Shown: piece by piece, positions 1-8,197 of the stretch
How the letters are laid out: each line of letters starts with the position of its first letter
How positions within the stretch are numbered: the first letter of the stretch is position 1
Assembly (NCBI GenBank): GCA_000739535.1
Contig: DF820464.1
Span: 508,359-569,882, forward strand
From: Candidatus Vecturithrix granuli
GTDB taxonomy: Bacteria > Moduliflexota > Moduliflexia > Moduliflexales > Moduliflexaceae
Reading direction: 5' to 3'
Length of the DNA: 61,524 bases
Notes under the pieces: model-generated
The model's database searches: none
What the model was told of the DNA's origin: nothing
What the model saw: the letters and a program-made list of their open reading frames with translations, nothing else
Translations under genes and position numbers: made by a program

Positions 1-724
1 CAAAGAGCTAACACAGTTAAAAACAATGTATAATATCTGACTTTTTTATATGAGTGCGTAATGTGAGCTGCTAAGATGCTAATAATTCCGCCAACGACAT
101 GTTTTTCTCTCTGTTGAATCCGTTGGAGTAAGGGGGTCACATCGCTGTACAGTTCAAAGACCCCTTCAACCATAGATGTTTGATCGCCGCGTCTGAGCGG
201 GGTATAGGTAAAAATCAGGCTGCGATCTTGAATTATGTCATCAAAGGCATTGAACGTATCGCACTGGATCAGTTCGCTGGTAATCTGCCCTGAACGTGCA
301 GCGAGAAATCCAAGGTTATCAGTTTGTATCTCTCCTATTTCTTCCTCATCAGTTGAAAACACAGTTACGCCGTTAAGAGCATAGATTTTGCCCTTGACAA
401 CGCCCATGTGTCGCATTTGTAGTATAAAATCGCCTGCCGCAGTTTTGTCATTCCAGAATGATTCCGGATGGATTCAGCGTCGAGTTGAGTGGCAGAGACG
501 ATGAACGGGGCAAATTGCGGCCATTGGGAATTGGCAAAAGCTTGCGTTAACGCCACATTTTTCCCTTCACCCAGTTCAATCAGTTCACGCAAAATTGCCC
601 GATGATATAACTGACCTAATAGGATCGTCACAATCAAGAATGCGATGAAACTTGTGACTGAAAAATAGCGTGACAATTTAAACATAAGTCCCTGATTTCT
701 TCTGATCTGCCTCCTGTTATCCAT
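1..724 (-). pseudogene. Membrane sensor protein, N-terminal part, frameshifted
   Basis: Start of a membrane-bound sensor, probably a histidine kinase or diguanylate cyclase, running off the left edge. From 724 leftward a basic start is followed by a membrane helix (about residues 18-42) and an extracytoplasmic region; a second hydrophobic helix begins at about 1-30. The initial frame stops at 365, but a frame shifted by one base is open from about 422 to 1 and gives a sensible continuation with residues such as KIYALNGVTVFST and TYTPLRRGD. One frameshift near 419-422 therefore breaks the gene, or it is a sequencing error. The output domain is outside the window, so the enzyme class cannot be told. 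Confidence 0.6.
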
Positions 725-898
725 CTTGTAACAACTTCATAGCCGGCTTTCCGTATATTCTATCTCCCCTGAAATAGGCAAGTTATTTCTTGCTGGAAAT
801 TTTTCACCAGTATTCTTTGGATGCTTTCTGTAAGAGGAGGTTGAGTGTGAATCTACGCTTTATACACTATGGCGATGCCGTGCAACACAAGTTTTTAC

Positions 899-1064
899 AG
901 AGGAGCTATCATGCGCGTGCGCTCGTCCATCGCCATGAACATGACAATGTCGTACCTGCGATAGCCGTGTTCGCAGAGAATTTCGACGAACACGGCTGTT
1001 CGTTGGTACGGGTATGTTCAAAGGAGTCATCGTGAGCGTATACTCGCCCGGTACAATGAAAATC
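899..1064 (+). repeat. Two SD-ATG leader modules around a GTACC palindrome
   Basis: The gene-poor stretch 725-1160 holds repeat modules rather than a gene. Two units (about 899-943 and 1019-1064) have the form GGAG, about 6 bases, ATG or GTG, a CG-rich stretch, then a second ATG. They flank an inverted repeat at 948-1012 with ends GTACC and GGTAC. The same module-palindrome arrangement recurs at 23998-24334 and 43390-43672. A weak open frame through here is made largely of repeat sequence and is not called a gene. Confidence 0.6.
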
Positions 1065-1140
1065 AGGCTTTTAGTAGCCGCCTTAGCGGCATGATGAAAC
1101 GCTCAAGAGTTTACTACGAACGGCTATTTTCCAAGGAGAA

Positions 1141-1183
1141 CGAAAGCTCGGCTTTCGCTGTCAAAGCCGAGCTTTGACACTCC
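1141..1183. repeat. Double palindrome, CGAAAGC/TCAAAGC family
   Basis: Two back-to-back palindromes, one built on CGAAAGCTCGGCTTTCG and one on TCAAAGCCGAGCTTTGA. Relatives lie at 3013-3051, 21661-21703 and 45286-45373. The right arm overlaps the 3' end of the peptide deformylase gene and supplies its last residues and stop codon. Confidence 0.75.
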
Positions 1184-1703
1184 GGTTATTTGCCTTCTCT
1201 GCCCGTTCCCATTCCTGGCGTGTGGAAAAGGAGGTCGAGGAAATCGCACGTTGGATTGACAGAATGCCATCTAAATGGTCAATTTCATGTTGCAGCAGTT
1301 CCGAAAAATCGCCTTCAGCGTGGATGATCTGCGGCTGGTTTCGCTGATCGAGATAAGCGACCTCAATCTCTTTCGCGCGTTTGACTTTGACGAGTAAATC
1401 GGGAAAACTGAAACAATCATCCCATAATTCAATCTGTTCATCAGACGCCGAGGTAATGATTGGATTAATTAGTGCACCGCAAAAGCCAGTGGGCTGCATG
1501 CGCACAAAAAGTATTCTTTTGAGGTAGCCGATTTGCGGCGCGGCGATGGCGCGTCCGAATCCGTGCGTCCGGTGGAAATCAGCGAGCGTCTCATCAAGAT
1601 CACGGATCACGGCAAGTGTGTCTTCAGCAAACACATCCTCTATCGGAGCGGAATGCTCCCAGAGAATCGGGTTGCCGAGTTGTAAAATCTCACGTACTGG
1701 CAT
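1161..1703 (-). CDS. def: Peptide deformylase
   Basis: Removes the N-terminal formyl group from nascent proteins in the cytoplasm, a metal-dependent reaction. The 180-residue product carries the three family motifs: GFGRAIAAPQIG (residues 48-59), a divergent second motif DDCFS with the metal ligand Cys97 in place of the usual EGCLS, and HEIDH (139-143) with both histidine ligands and the catalytic Glu140. I chose ATG 1703; a longer frame would begin at a TTG inside a hairpin and add residues with no family similarity. An AAGGAG lies about 60 bases upstream, on the far side of the hairpin at 1718-1754. The last residues and the stop come from the repeat at 1141-1183. It follows the AI-2E permease gene on the same strand. 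Confidence 0.9.
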   Translation of the reverse strand: MPVREILQLGNPILWEHSAPIEDVFAEDTLAVIRDLDETLADFHRTHGFGRAIAAPQIGYLKRILFVRMQPTGFCGALINPIITSASDEQIELWDDCFSFPDLLVKVKRAKEIEVAYLDQRNQPQIIHAEGDFSELLQHEIDHLDGILSIQRAISSTSFSTRQEWERAEKANNRSVKARL

Positions 1704-1717
1704 TGATGTGTTGCGAC

Positions 1718-1754
1718 AAAGAAACCGGGTTTTTGACAAAAACCCGGTTTCTTT
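1718..1754. terminator. AAACCGGGTTTTT hairpin between two genes
   Basis: Perfect hairpin with arms AAAGAAACCGGGTTTTTG and its complement, between the AI-2E permease stop and the deformylase start. Near-identical hairpins occur at 4318-4350, 37221-37254 and 54493-54525, so it is a dispersed element that may act as a terminator. Here it separates an AAGGAG from the deformylase ATG. Confidence 0.55.
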
Positions 1755-1767
1755 GTCTGGCTCCTTT

Positions 1768-2994
1768 TTAATTTTGATCTTGCTGCGTTAAAAATGATTC
1801 AAATTCCAGGCTATAGATATAGAGAAATACGATGGTTAATCCAATCAGTAATGGACCGTAGAGCAAACCGATCAGACCAAAATACTTCAATCCGCCCAGA
1901 ACGGCAAGGAAAATCAGTAAAGTACTCATATTCGTTCCGGCACTTTTCATAAACAGTGGTCTGACAAAATTATCGAGCATGCCGACAATAAGGGAACACC
2001 AGAGCACCATAAAAATTCCATAGCCCCAATGGCCTGACAAGAATAAATACAGGGTGACTGGAACCCAGATTAACGCGGTGCCGACCACAGGGATCAACGA
2101 GGCGAAGGCCATGACTGTGCCCCAGAATAGGCCTGGGAGATGAGCGATACTAAACGCGACTCCTCCGGCAACCCCCTGCGCAACGCCGGTCACAAACGTT
2201 CCTAAAAACACAGATTTCGCCACTGTTTCGATCTTCGAGAGAATCTCTCGTTCTTGCGTATTTGATAAGGGACTCAGGTGCAAAATCGCTTTAAAGATGA
2301 TGTCTTGATCCCGTAAAAAAAAGAACAAGACAAACAACATCAAAAAAAACTGGATCGCGATGGCAGACAGATTCGTCACCAACATCCCGCCCTGGTTCAA
2401 AAGGTATTTCCCTGTGGTTGAACTCAATTGCAGCAACACCTTGTCAAGCCGGATATTCGTCAGTTCAAAGTCGGGAAATAATTTCTGAATACTCGGCAGA
2501 TACTCCTGCGCAGCAGCGACCAGATCATCAAGTAAAGGATGTTCGAGAATGACGCGATATTTCTCCTGGGCGACCCAATCATAGATGGCGTTAAAGGATT
2601 GTACCCCTTGCTGAAGCAGCGCAAAGAAGAGAAACAACAAGGGAATCATCACCACAAGGGTTAGAAGGGTACAGGCCAGAAAAGCGGCAATATTTTTTCG
2701 CCCTCGCGTCCACCGCAATAATTTTTCATAGAACGGGCGTAACACAATTGCTAAAATTCCCGCCAGAATAATGGGGTTCAAATAGGGTTGAATCAGTTTA
2801 TAGGAGGTAAACAAACTCAGAAACAACAGAAAAAACAAAAAATAGTGCCCATAATTGAGATGGACTTGTCGTCGAGGTTTATCCATATTGGTTTTCTGAG
2901 AAGTTTCTTGTTTCTCTGTCTGTGTTTCTGCTGTGCTCGTTGTTTTACGATTTTTTGAGATGTTTTCCCGGATTTTTTGCTGTCTTTTTTTCAT
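1768..2994 (-). CDS. AI-2E family transporter (UPF0118 permease)
   Basis: Polytopic inner-membrane protein of the AI-2E/PerM family, 408 residues, with roughly seven to eight hydrophobic helices starting near residue 50. The first 45 residues are very hydrophilic and rich in K, T, Q and E, longer than usual for the family. A start at Met37 (position 2886) is possible; neither start has a clear Shine-Dalgarno. The conserved C-terminal region with repeated GLI/GPLLIG segments is present. Members have been linked to autoinducer-2 export, sodium-proton exchange or small-molecule efflux, so the substrate cannot be assigned. It lies upstream of def and may be cotranscribed with it. Confidence 0.85.
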   Translation of the reverse strand: MKKRQQKIRENISKNRKTTSTAETQTEKQETSQKTNMDKPRRQVHLNYGHYFLFFLLFLSLFTSYKLIQPYLNPIILAGILAIVLRPFYEKLLRWTRGRKNIAAFLACTLLTLVVMIPLLFLFFALLQQGVQSFNAIYDWVAQEKYRVILEHPLLDDLVAAAQEYLPSIQKLFPDFELTNIRLDKVLLQLSSTTGKYLLNQGGMLVTNLSAIAIQFFLMLFVLFFFLRDQDIIFKAILHLSPLSNTQEREILSKIETVAKSVFLGTFVTGVAQGVAGGVAFSIAHLPGLFWGTVMAFASLIPVVGTALIWVPVTLYLFLSGHWGYGIFMVLWCSLIVGMLDNFVRPLFMKSAGTNMSTLLIFLAVLGGLKYFGLIGLLYGPLLIGLTIVFLYIYSLEFESFLTQQDQN

Positions 2995-3012
2995 GGAGTA
3001 CAGGAGGAGGAT

Positions 3013-3051
3013 AAAAGTTCCGCTTTTGCAGCGAAAGCGTTGCTTTCGTAC
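3013..3051. repeat. Degenerate AAAGC palindrome in the gene-free gap 2995-3299
   Basis: A decayed member of the CGAAAGC palindrome family lies between the divergent AI-2E and dctP genes. The rest of 2995-3299 is AT-rich. It includes a TTGACA at 3185-3190 without a convincing -10 box and holds no other recognisable feature. Confidence 0.4.
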
Positions 3052-3299
3052 CCCCTAGAAGTATTTTGGGGTATGTTATTCATACAATCCTTTACCAGTT
3101 CTCTTTTTCAGACATCTTCTTTAAATGTCAATAGAAAAATACTAACAGTACTTTTAGACTTGTGCTGTTCCCATGCTTTTTTGCTTGACAAGATTGTTTA
3201 TCTCAGGTCTAGCACTTCATGTATTCTTAATACTTCTCAAATTTCAATATTCAGGTTATGTTTTCTGTCATTTCATTTTTCCAGAAGGAGGAAAGGCGT

Positions 3300-4298
3300 A
3301 TGAAAAAGGTATGCAGCATGTTAGTCATTATTGGTATCATTTTGAGCATCACAGTCGTTCCCGGATTTGCCGCAACCAAATGGAATGCGAATTCCGTCTG
3401 GCCGCCGAATAATCATCAGAGTATCGGGTTGATTCAGTTTGCAGAGAAAGTGAAAGAACGTACCAATGGTGAGTTGGAAATTATTGTACAGACCGGAGGC
3501 GCTTTAGGGTTTAAAGGCCCCGAACTCCTCAAAGCCGTGCGCGATGGCCTGGTTCCATTGTCAGACATGTTGACTAGCGGCGTGGCTGGCGATGAACCGA
3601 TCTTTACGATTCCGACGCTGCCCTTCGTGAGCAGAAGCCACGAAGAAGCCAAATTACTCAGCGACATTTCCCGCCCCTATTTTGACAAAGTCGCTGAGAA
3701 GTGGAACCAGAAAATTCTCTACATTGCGCCCTGGCCGGCGGCCGGCTTATGGACGAAAAAAGAAGTCAAATCTGTGGCTGATATGAAAGGTCTGAAAACC
3801 CGGACTTATGATAAAAACGGGGCGTTAGTGATTGAAGCGGCCGGCGGCACGCCGTATGCGTTGCCATTCAGCGAAGTCTATTCGTCGCTGGCGACCGGTT
3901 TAATTGACTCGGTATTGACCTCAACTCCAACTGGCGTTGATGGAAAATTCTGGGAAGTGCTCGGCTTTTTCGAACGCATTAATATTACTCAGGCCACCGA
4001 TTTAGTGACAGTAAATCTCAAAGCTTTTCAGAAATTAGACGAAGCCACGCAGAACGTGCTGATTGAAGTCGGCAAAGAAATGGAAACGATCATGTGGGAT
4101 GAAGTGGCAGAACTCGATAAAGCTAAGGAAGCCGAGTGTAATGCCAATGGCATCGTCAGCTTATCGGTCTCAGACGAATTTCTAACGGAATTAAGCGACA
4201 TCACCAAACAGATTCGCGATGAATGGTATGCGAGTGCGCCTGAAGACGCCAAAAAGATTTATGATGAATTTCTCCAGGCTGTGGGTCGGCAAAAATAG
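3300..4298 (+). CDS. dctP: TRAP transporter solute-binding protein, DctP family
   Basis: Periplasmic receptor of a TRAP (tripartite ATP-independent periplasmic) transporter, delivering a carboxylate or related ligand to the DctQ-DctM permease. The 332-residue product has a typical Sec signal: basic start MKK, a hydrophobic core of about 18 residues, and likely cleavage after PGFAA. Start ATG 3300 follows AGGAGG at about 8 bases; an upstream in-frame start would bury the signal peptide. The body has the DctP fold signatures, including the WPAAGLW and KTRTYDKNGA regions. It is the first of three rightward genes (dctP, dctQ, dctM), with a hairpin at 4318-4350 between the first two. The ligand is unknown. 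Confidence 0.9.
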   Translation: MKKVCSMLVIIGIILSITVVPGFAATKWNANSVWPPNNHQSIGLIQFAEKVKERTNGELEIIVQTGGALGFKGPELLKAVRDGLVPLSDMLTSGVAGDEPIFTIPTLPFVSRSHEEAKLLSDISRPYFDKVAEKWNQKILYIAPWPAAGLWTKKEVKSVADMKGLKTRTYDKNGALVIEAAGGTPYALPFSEVYSSLATGLIDSVLTSTPTGVDGKFWEVLGFFERINITQATDLVTVNLKAFQKLDEATQNVLIEVGKEMETIMWDEVAELDKAKEAECNANGIVSLSVSDEFLTELSDITKQIRDEWYASAPEDAKKIYDEFLQAVGRQK

Positions 4299-4317
4299 TG
4301 GCATTATAAACCAAATA

Positions 4318-4350
4318 AGAAACCGGGTTTTTTCAAAAAACCCGGTTTCT
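4318..4350. terminator. AAACCGGG hairpin between dctP and dctQ
   Basis: Perfect palindrome AGAAACCGGGTTTTTT with its complement, 20 bases after the dctP stop. It may attenuate transcription so that the binding protein is made in excess of the permease. It belongs to the dispersed family also seen at 1718, 37221 and 54493. Confidence 0.55.
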
Positions 4351-4376
4351 GTTTCTCATACAAATTTTATTACATT

Positions 4377-4910
4377 ATGAAGAAATTTGTCTTGTATGCT
4401 GATAAACTCTCCTTAGCCGGGGGGGTCCTGTCTGGGATCATGATTTGTGCAGGAGTCTGCCTGGTTATTGGCGAAATTCTGGCACGCAGCGTGTTTAACA
4501 GCACCTTATATGTTGCCGAAGAGTACTCAGGCTATTTGATGGCTGGTTTGACCTTTGCTGCACTGGGATATACACTACGTGATAAAGGACATATTCGCAT
4601 GACCTTTTTGCGATCAGCTCTGGTGGAACGTGGAAAAGTAATCCTGGATCTCACCTGTTTTATGGTGGGATTTGTATTTTGTGTCGGATTGCTGTACGTG
4701 ACATTCATGTTCTTCTGGGATTCCGTGATCTCCGGGTCGCGTTCCATGCAGGTTTCTGAAACGCTCCTGGCGATCCCTCAATTTTTCCTTCCATTGGGCG
4801 CGTTTATTCTGTTGCTCCAGTTTTTAGCGGAATGTTTGAAAAGTTATCATGCCTTGAAGAGCAAGGCGTATGCTGAAATACCTGAAGAGGCAAAAGATTT
4901 AGGGCATTAA
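4377..4910 (+). CDS. dctQ: TRAP transporter small permease, DctQ family
   Basis: Small membrane subunit of the TRAP transporter, 177 residues with four predicted membrane helices, the usual size and topology for DctQ. It pairs with the large DctM subunit encoded 66 bases downstream. The conserved EEYSGYLMAGLTF segment follows the first helix, and the C-terminal tail is charged and cytoplasmic. No clear Shine-Dalgarno precedes the ATG; it begins just behind the hairpin that separates it from dctP. The assignment rests on topology, size and position. Confidence 0.88.
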   Translation: MKKFVLYADKLSLAGGVLSGIMICAGVCLVIGEILARSVFNSTLYVAEEYSGYLMAGLTFAALGYTLRDKGHIRMTFLRSALVERGKVILDLTCFMVGFVFCVGLLYVTFMFFWDSVISGSRSMQVSETLLAIPQFFLPLGAFILLLQFLAECLKSYHALKSKAYAEIPEEAKDLGH

Positions 4911-4975
4911 ATCGCAGAGGGATAGAGCCACAAAGAACGACGATCTGCTTTGTGTCTGTATGCCTTCAATATCTT

Positions 4976-6277
4976 ATGGAATTACTCACAGTATCTCTCA
5001 CCCTCGTCGGATTGCTTATTCTCTTTTTAGGTGGCGGCGTCTGGATCGGAATTTCCTTATTTTTGGTCGGCCTGGGAGGTTTTACCTTTTTTCTTGATAT
5101 TCCAGCAGGGATTATCATGGCCAATGTGGTCTGGAATAATACCAGTGGATCGGCAATGATGGCTTTACCCCTGTTTGTGTTCATGGGCGAAATTTTATTC
5201 CGCAGCCGCATTTCAGAAAACCTGTTTAAAGGGCTTTCCCCCTGGATGGATCGCATTCCCGGTCGTTTAATTCACGTCAATATTTTTGCCAGCGCATTAT
5301 TTGCAGCAGTGAGCGGGTCTTCCGCAGCCACCACAGCTACGGTGGGGAAAATCACTTTAGCAGAATTTAAAAAGCGCAATTATCATCAGAAATTATCAAT
5401 CGGCTCCCTGGCCGGAGCCGGGACCCTGGGCTTTCTGATTCCGCCAAGTATGATGATGCTGGTCTATGGCATTATGGCGGATGTGAGCATTGGCAAACTC
5501 TTTATTGCCGGTTTTATTCCCGGCATTCTCATTGCCCTCGTCTTCAGCGGGTACGTTATGTATCGAGCCATTTTGAACGGAGGAGTTGCGCCGCGCAGCG
5601 GCATCGAATATACCTGGACAGATCGTTTACACTCGATTCCGCTCCTTGCGCCAGTGTTCATCCTCGTGCTCGCCGTGTTAGGAAGTATCTATACCGGTTG
5701 GGCGACCCCAACCGAAGCCGCAGCCGTTGGGGTCGTCGGGTCGCTCTTTTTCGCAGGGATTTCCCGAAGTTTGAACTGGGAAGTATTTAAAGAAGCCTTA
5801 ATGGGGTCAGTCAAAACTAGTTGCATGATTATGTGGATTGTGTGCGGTGCCGCCTATCTTTCCGTTGCTGTCGGATATCTGGGCATTACGCGTAGTCTCT
5901 CGGAATATATCGCGTCACTCGACCTGTCCCCATATCTCCTGATTTTTATCCTTTCGATCATGTACATTGGGATGGGGTGTTTATTGGATGGGTTTTCAAT
6001 GATCGTTATGAGTTTGCCGATTACCCTGCCGTTAATCACTCAGGCCGGATTCGATCCGATCTGGTTTGGAATCTATCTGGTGATCATGATTGAACTGGCG
6101 CAGATTACGCCGCCGGTAGGATTTAACTTGTTTGTGATTAAGAGTTTGACTGATTGGGAAATTGGAGAGATTGCGGTAGCAGCGTTACCGTTTTTTATTA
6201 TCCTCTGTCTGGTGACAGCGGTCATTACCGTCTTCCCAGGGATTGTTCTTTATTTGCCAGGTTTGATGGTGCGCTGA
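4976..6277 (+). CDS. dctM: TRAP transporter large permease, DctM family
   Basis: Large ion-coupled permease of the TRAP transporter, 433 residues with about twelve hydrophobic helices. DctM hallmarks include AALFAAVSGSSAATTATVG near residue 105 and the GTLGFLIPPS segment of the first half. The second half ends with ITPPVGFNLFV, a typical DctM signature. ATG 4976 is chosen; an in-frame GTG at 4952 is possible, and neither has an obvious ribosome-binding site. With dctP and dctQ it forms a complete transporter that moves its ligand with a sodium or proton gradient. Confidence 0.9.
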   Translation: MELLTVSLTLVGLLILFLGGGVWIGISLFLVGLGGFTFFLDIPAGIIMANVVWNNTSGSAMMALPLFVFMGEILFRSRISENLFKGLSPWMDRIPGRLIHVNIFASALFAAVSGSSAATTATVGKITLAEFKKRNYHQKLSIGSLAGAGTLGFLIPPSMMMLVYGIMADVSIGKLFIAGFIPGILIALVFSGYVMYRAILNGGVAPRSGIEYTWTDRLHSIPLLAPVFILVLAVLGSIYTGWATPTEAAAVGVVGSLFFAGISRSLNWEVFKEALMGSVKTSCMIMWIVCGAAYLSVAVGYLGITRSLSEYIASLDLSPYLLIFILSIMYIGMGCLLDGFSMIVMSLPITLPLITQAGFDPIWFGIYLVIMIELAQITPPVGFNLFVIKSLTDWEIGEIAVAALPFFIILCLVTAVITVFPGIVLYLPGLMVR

Positions 6278-6354
6278 AATTTCTTGAAAAATCCCCTCCC
6301 CTGGCATCTCCTGACAGGGGTAGGTATAATTTTCAGGACAAGTTCGCCCCCTAT

Positions 6355-6465
6355 TTCTGGCGATCAATCACCAGTCTCAAAGCTGAAGGACGCTGAAGCG
6401 CTCTGCGGCATTGATGGGCGGGCTTCAGCCTGCTTCGGCTTTGAGGACCGGTCATTGATGCTGGG
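6355..6465. repeat. Imperfect inverted repeat after dctM
   Basis: The gap between the convergent dctM and the cobalamin-activation-type gene contains an imperfect inverted repeat. CAATCACCAGTCTCAAAGC on the left faces GGCTTTGAGGACCGGTCATTG on the right. It could end transcription from both sides, but it has no U-run. Confidence 0.45.
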
Positions 6466-6472
6466 ATAACTC

Positions 6473-7162
6473 TCAATATTTCATGTGCAGCAACATCTCG
6501 TCGTAAGGCGCTCTGCGCCCCGGACAGTTTTCACGAGGACATAACTGGCAGTTCACAAAGCTGACTTCGGTAGGGAAGATCAGTCCAGAAACGGATTTCA
6601 CCGGATACATTAAGTAACTTTCTGTTAGTTCGACCCCGATGAGTTGCTTCACATCGCCGAACAGGGAAAAAAGTTTTGGTTGTTCCGTAATCGGCCAATC
6701 TGTCAGGGATCCGGGATTCATCATAGAGATTTTTTGTAAATTATAGGTCTCTTTGAGATGAGTTTGCACGTATTCCAGTGCCTGTCTGAGCACAGTTTCC
6801 TTTAAAACATCAAGCGCGTATTGATGCAACATATCGGTGGTATTTCGCGTCGCCTCTTCCAGTTCTCTCCCGGCCGTGACGATAAAGGGAAACACGCGTT
6901 CTGTCTGCTCTAAATTCACCTGCATCACCCGGCTAGTAAAGTGGACTCCGCCAAACGTAATGGTATTCTCCTGCCGGGAATCAATATAACACAGGCGATA
7001 TACCGCTTTGGGCTGAATCGCCGGTTGCACTGACTCAATCAATTCTTGAATAATCTTTCCATCGCGGCTCTCCGTTTTGATCCGCGAGGCGGCTAAAACA
7101 GCATGAATATCAATATTCATCGGGATGCTTTGCAAAATTTCCATAGAATTTTCTACTTGCAT
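6473..7162 (-). CDS. Vitamin B12-dependent methionine synthase activation-domain-like protein
   Basis: Stand-alone protein of 229 residues resembling the S-adenosylmethionine-binding reactivation domain of cobalamin-dependent methionine synthase. The segment around residues 146-160 (NPGSLTDWPITEQP) matches the SPGY-DWP signature of that domain. The last 30 residues hold three cysteines in QLCPRENCPGRR, suggesting a metal or Fe-S site. Free-standing homologues usually accompany corrinoid methyltransferases, whose cobalt they keep reduced, but no such methyltransferase is in this window. Its ATG overlaps the lspA stop as TAATG, so the two are translationally coupled. Role in corrinoid reactivation is inferred from the family. 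Confidence 0.75.
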   Translation of the reverse strand: MQVENSMEILQSIPMNIDIHAVLAASRIKTESRDGKIIQELIESVQPAIQPKAVYRLCYIDSRQENTITFGGVHFTSRVMQVNLEQTERVFPFIVTAGRELEEATRNTTDMLHQYALDVLKETVLRQALEYVQTHLKETYNLQKISMMNPGSLTDWPITEQPKLFSLFGDVKQLIGVELTESYLMYPVKSVSGLIFPTEVSFVNCQLCPRENCPGRRAPYDEMLLHMKY

Positions 7163-7641
7163 TATTCACACCTCTCCTGAGATTCTTTCTCCTTTCGGCC
7201 TTCCAGTAATGTCACCAGAATCAGGATCCCCACACCGATACTAATTGAGGAATCGGCCACGTTAAAGGCCGGCCATTGATACTGTTTGATATAAAACAGG
7301 AGAAAATCAATAACCATTCCTGATCGAATCCGGTCAATCAAGTTTCCACAGGTTCCTCCGAGAATCAAAGCGAGAGCCAGGAGCAATCCGGTTTTTTCTT
7401 GACGTTCATGAAACAAAAGAAATAGTAACAATCCCATCGCCAACAGGCTCACTCCGACCAAAAAAGGCTGTTTTCCCTGAAAAATCCCAAACGCTGCCCC
7501 TGCATTCTTAATATACGTCAAATTAAAAAATCCGGGAATCACCACCATATTCGGCTGGAATACATTGACCAGATATTTGGTGAGTTGGTCAAGGATCACA
7601 ATAAAACCAGATAGACTGAGCATACACACACGTTTCTTCAC
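7162..7641 (-). CDS. lspA: Lipoprotein signal peptidase (signal peptidase II)
   Basis: Inner-membrane aspartyl protease that cleaves the signal peptide of diacylated prolipoproteins. The 159-residue product has four membrane helices and all family boxes: LDQLTKYLV near residue 17, NAGAAFG (46-52), GGTCGNLIDRI (95-105) and FNVADSSIS (126-134). The catalytic aspartates are Asp103 and Asp130. It is in a leftward group with the upstream LysM protein (14-base gap) and the downstream cobalamin-activation-type gene (1-base overlap). The length is normal and the start has no competing upstream ATG. Confidence 0.95.
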   Translation of the reverse strand: MKKRVCMLSLSGFIVILDQLTKYLVNVFQPNMVVIPGFFNLTYIKNAGAAFGIFQGKQPFLVGVSLLAMGLLLFLLFHERQEKTGLLLALALILGGTCGNLIDRIRSGMVIDFLLFYIKQYQWPAFNVADSSISIGVGILILVTLLEGRKEKESQERCE

Positions 7642-7655
7642 AATAGTCTCTTTCG

Positions 7656-8099
7656 TTATTCTTCAAGAATAATCATTAATTGATCGCCAGGAAAAATGCG
7701 AGAACGGGGTGATAAATTGTTCCATCGCATCAAAGCGTTTACATCAACATTATACAGAGCCGCAATATCCCAGATCGTATCCCCCTTTTTCACCGTGTAC
7801 GCAAAACTTCGTTGATTTGCCTGTTCGAGTTCAGTCTGAGATGTTTCAGAAGTAGATGATGAACGGTCTATTTCAGGAGGACAGAGATACTCTAATTCCT
7901 GGTTTCGTTCAAGCAGTTGATAATTCTCTTCACGTAAGCGTTGCAATTCGTTTCGTAAAATATTTTGCGAGGAAACTTCTTTCCGGTGTAACAGAAGGGC
8001 ATAGGCACCGAACACACCGCACACAAGGACAAAAAAACCACTCTTAACGATCACAGTCAACGAAATGTGCAATTTTTGTGTTCGGTGTTGTTCATCCAT
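7656..8099 (-). CDS. LysM-domain membrane protein with coiled coil
   Basis: Small envelope protein of 147 residues. A cytoplasmic N-terminus is followed by one membrane helix (about residues 17-38), a coiled-coil stretch rich in L, R, E and Q (about 42-72), a serine-rich linker, and a C-terminal LysM domain (about 98-143) containing YTVKKGDTIWDIA and PGDQLMI. LysM binds N-acetylglucosamine chains of peptidoglycan, so it probably ties the membrane to the cell wall. It lies directly upstream of lspA. The partner and exact role are unknown. Confidence 0.8.
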   Translation of the reverse strand: MDEQHRTQKLHISLTVIVKSGFFVLVCGVFGAYALLLHRKEVSSQNILRNELQRLREENYQLLERNQELEYLCPPEIDRSSSTSETSQTELEQANQRSFAYTVKKGDTIWDIAALYNVDVNALMRWNNLSPRSRIFPGDQLMIILEE

Positions 8100-8144
8100 G
8101 CAGCCAATAGAATAATGAAGGCAAAGTCAAGGAAATGGCACAGA

Positions 8145-8180
8145 ATCGTGCGTTGTGAACATCCGTCCACAACGCACGAT
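8145..8180. terminator. Hairpin downstream of rplC
   Basis: Perfect 13-bp stem ATCGTGCGTTGTG with its complement around a 10-base loop, just after the rplC stop on the minus strand. The short T-rich run expected of a strong intrinsic terminator is missing, so it may instead shape the mRNA end or be another palindromic repeat. Confidence 0.5.
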
Positions 8181-8197
8181 GCGAAAAAAGGTGCTAC

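Noticed and set aside
790-1035. Rightward open frame of 81 codons
   Set aside because: It is made mostly of the leader modules and the GTACC palindrome; similar frames arise wherever these repeats lie.
1704-1739. TTG start for peptide deformylase
   Set aside because: The added residues come from a hairpin repeat and the family begins at the ATG 1703.
3185-3213. Promoter for dctP from TTGACA at 3185
   Set aside because: No acceptable -10 box at 16-18 bases.
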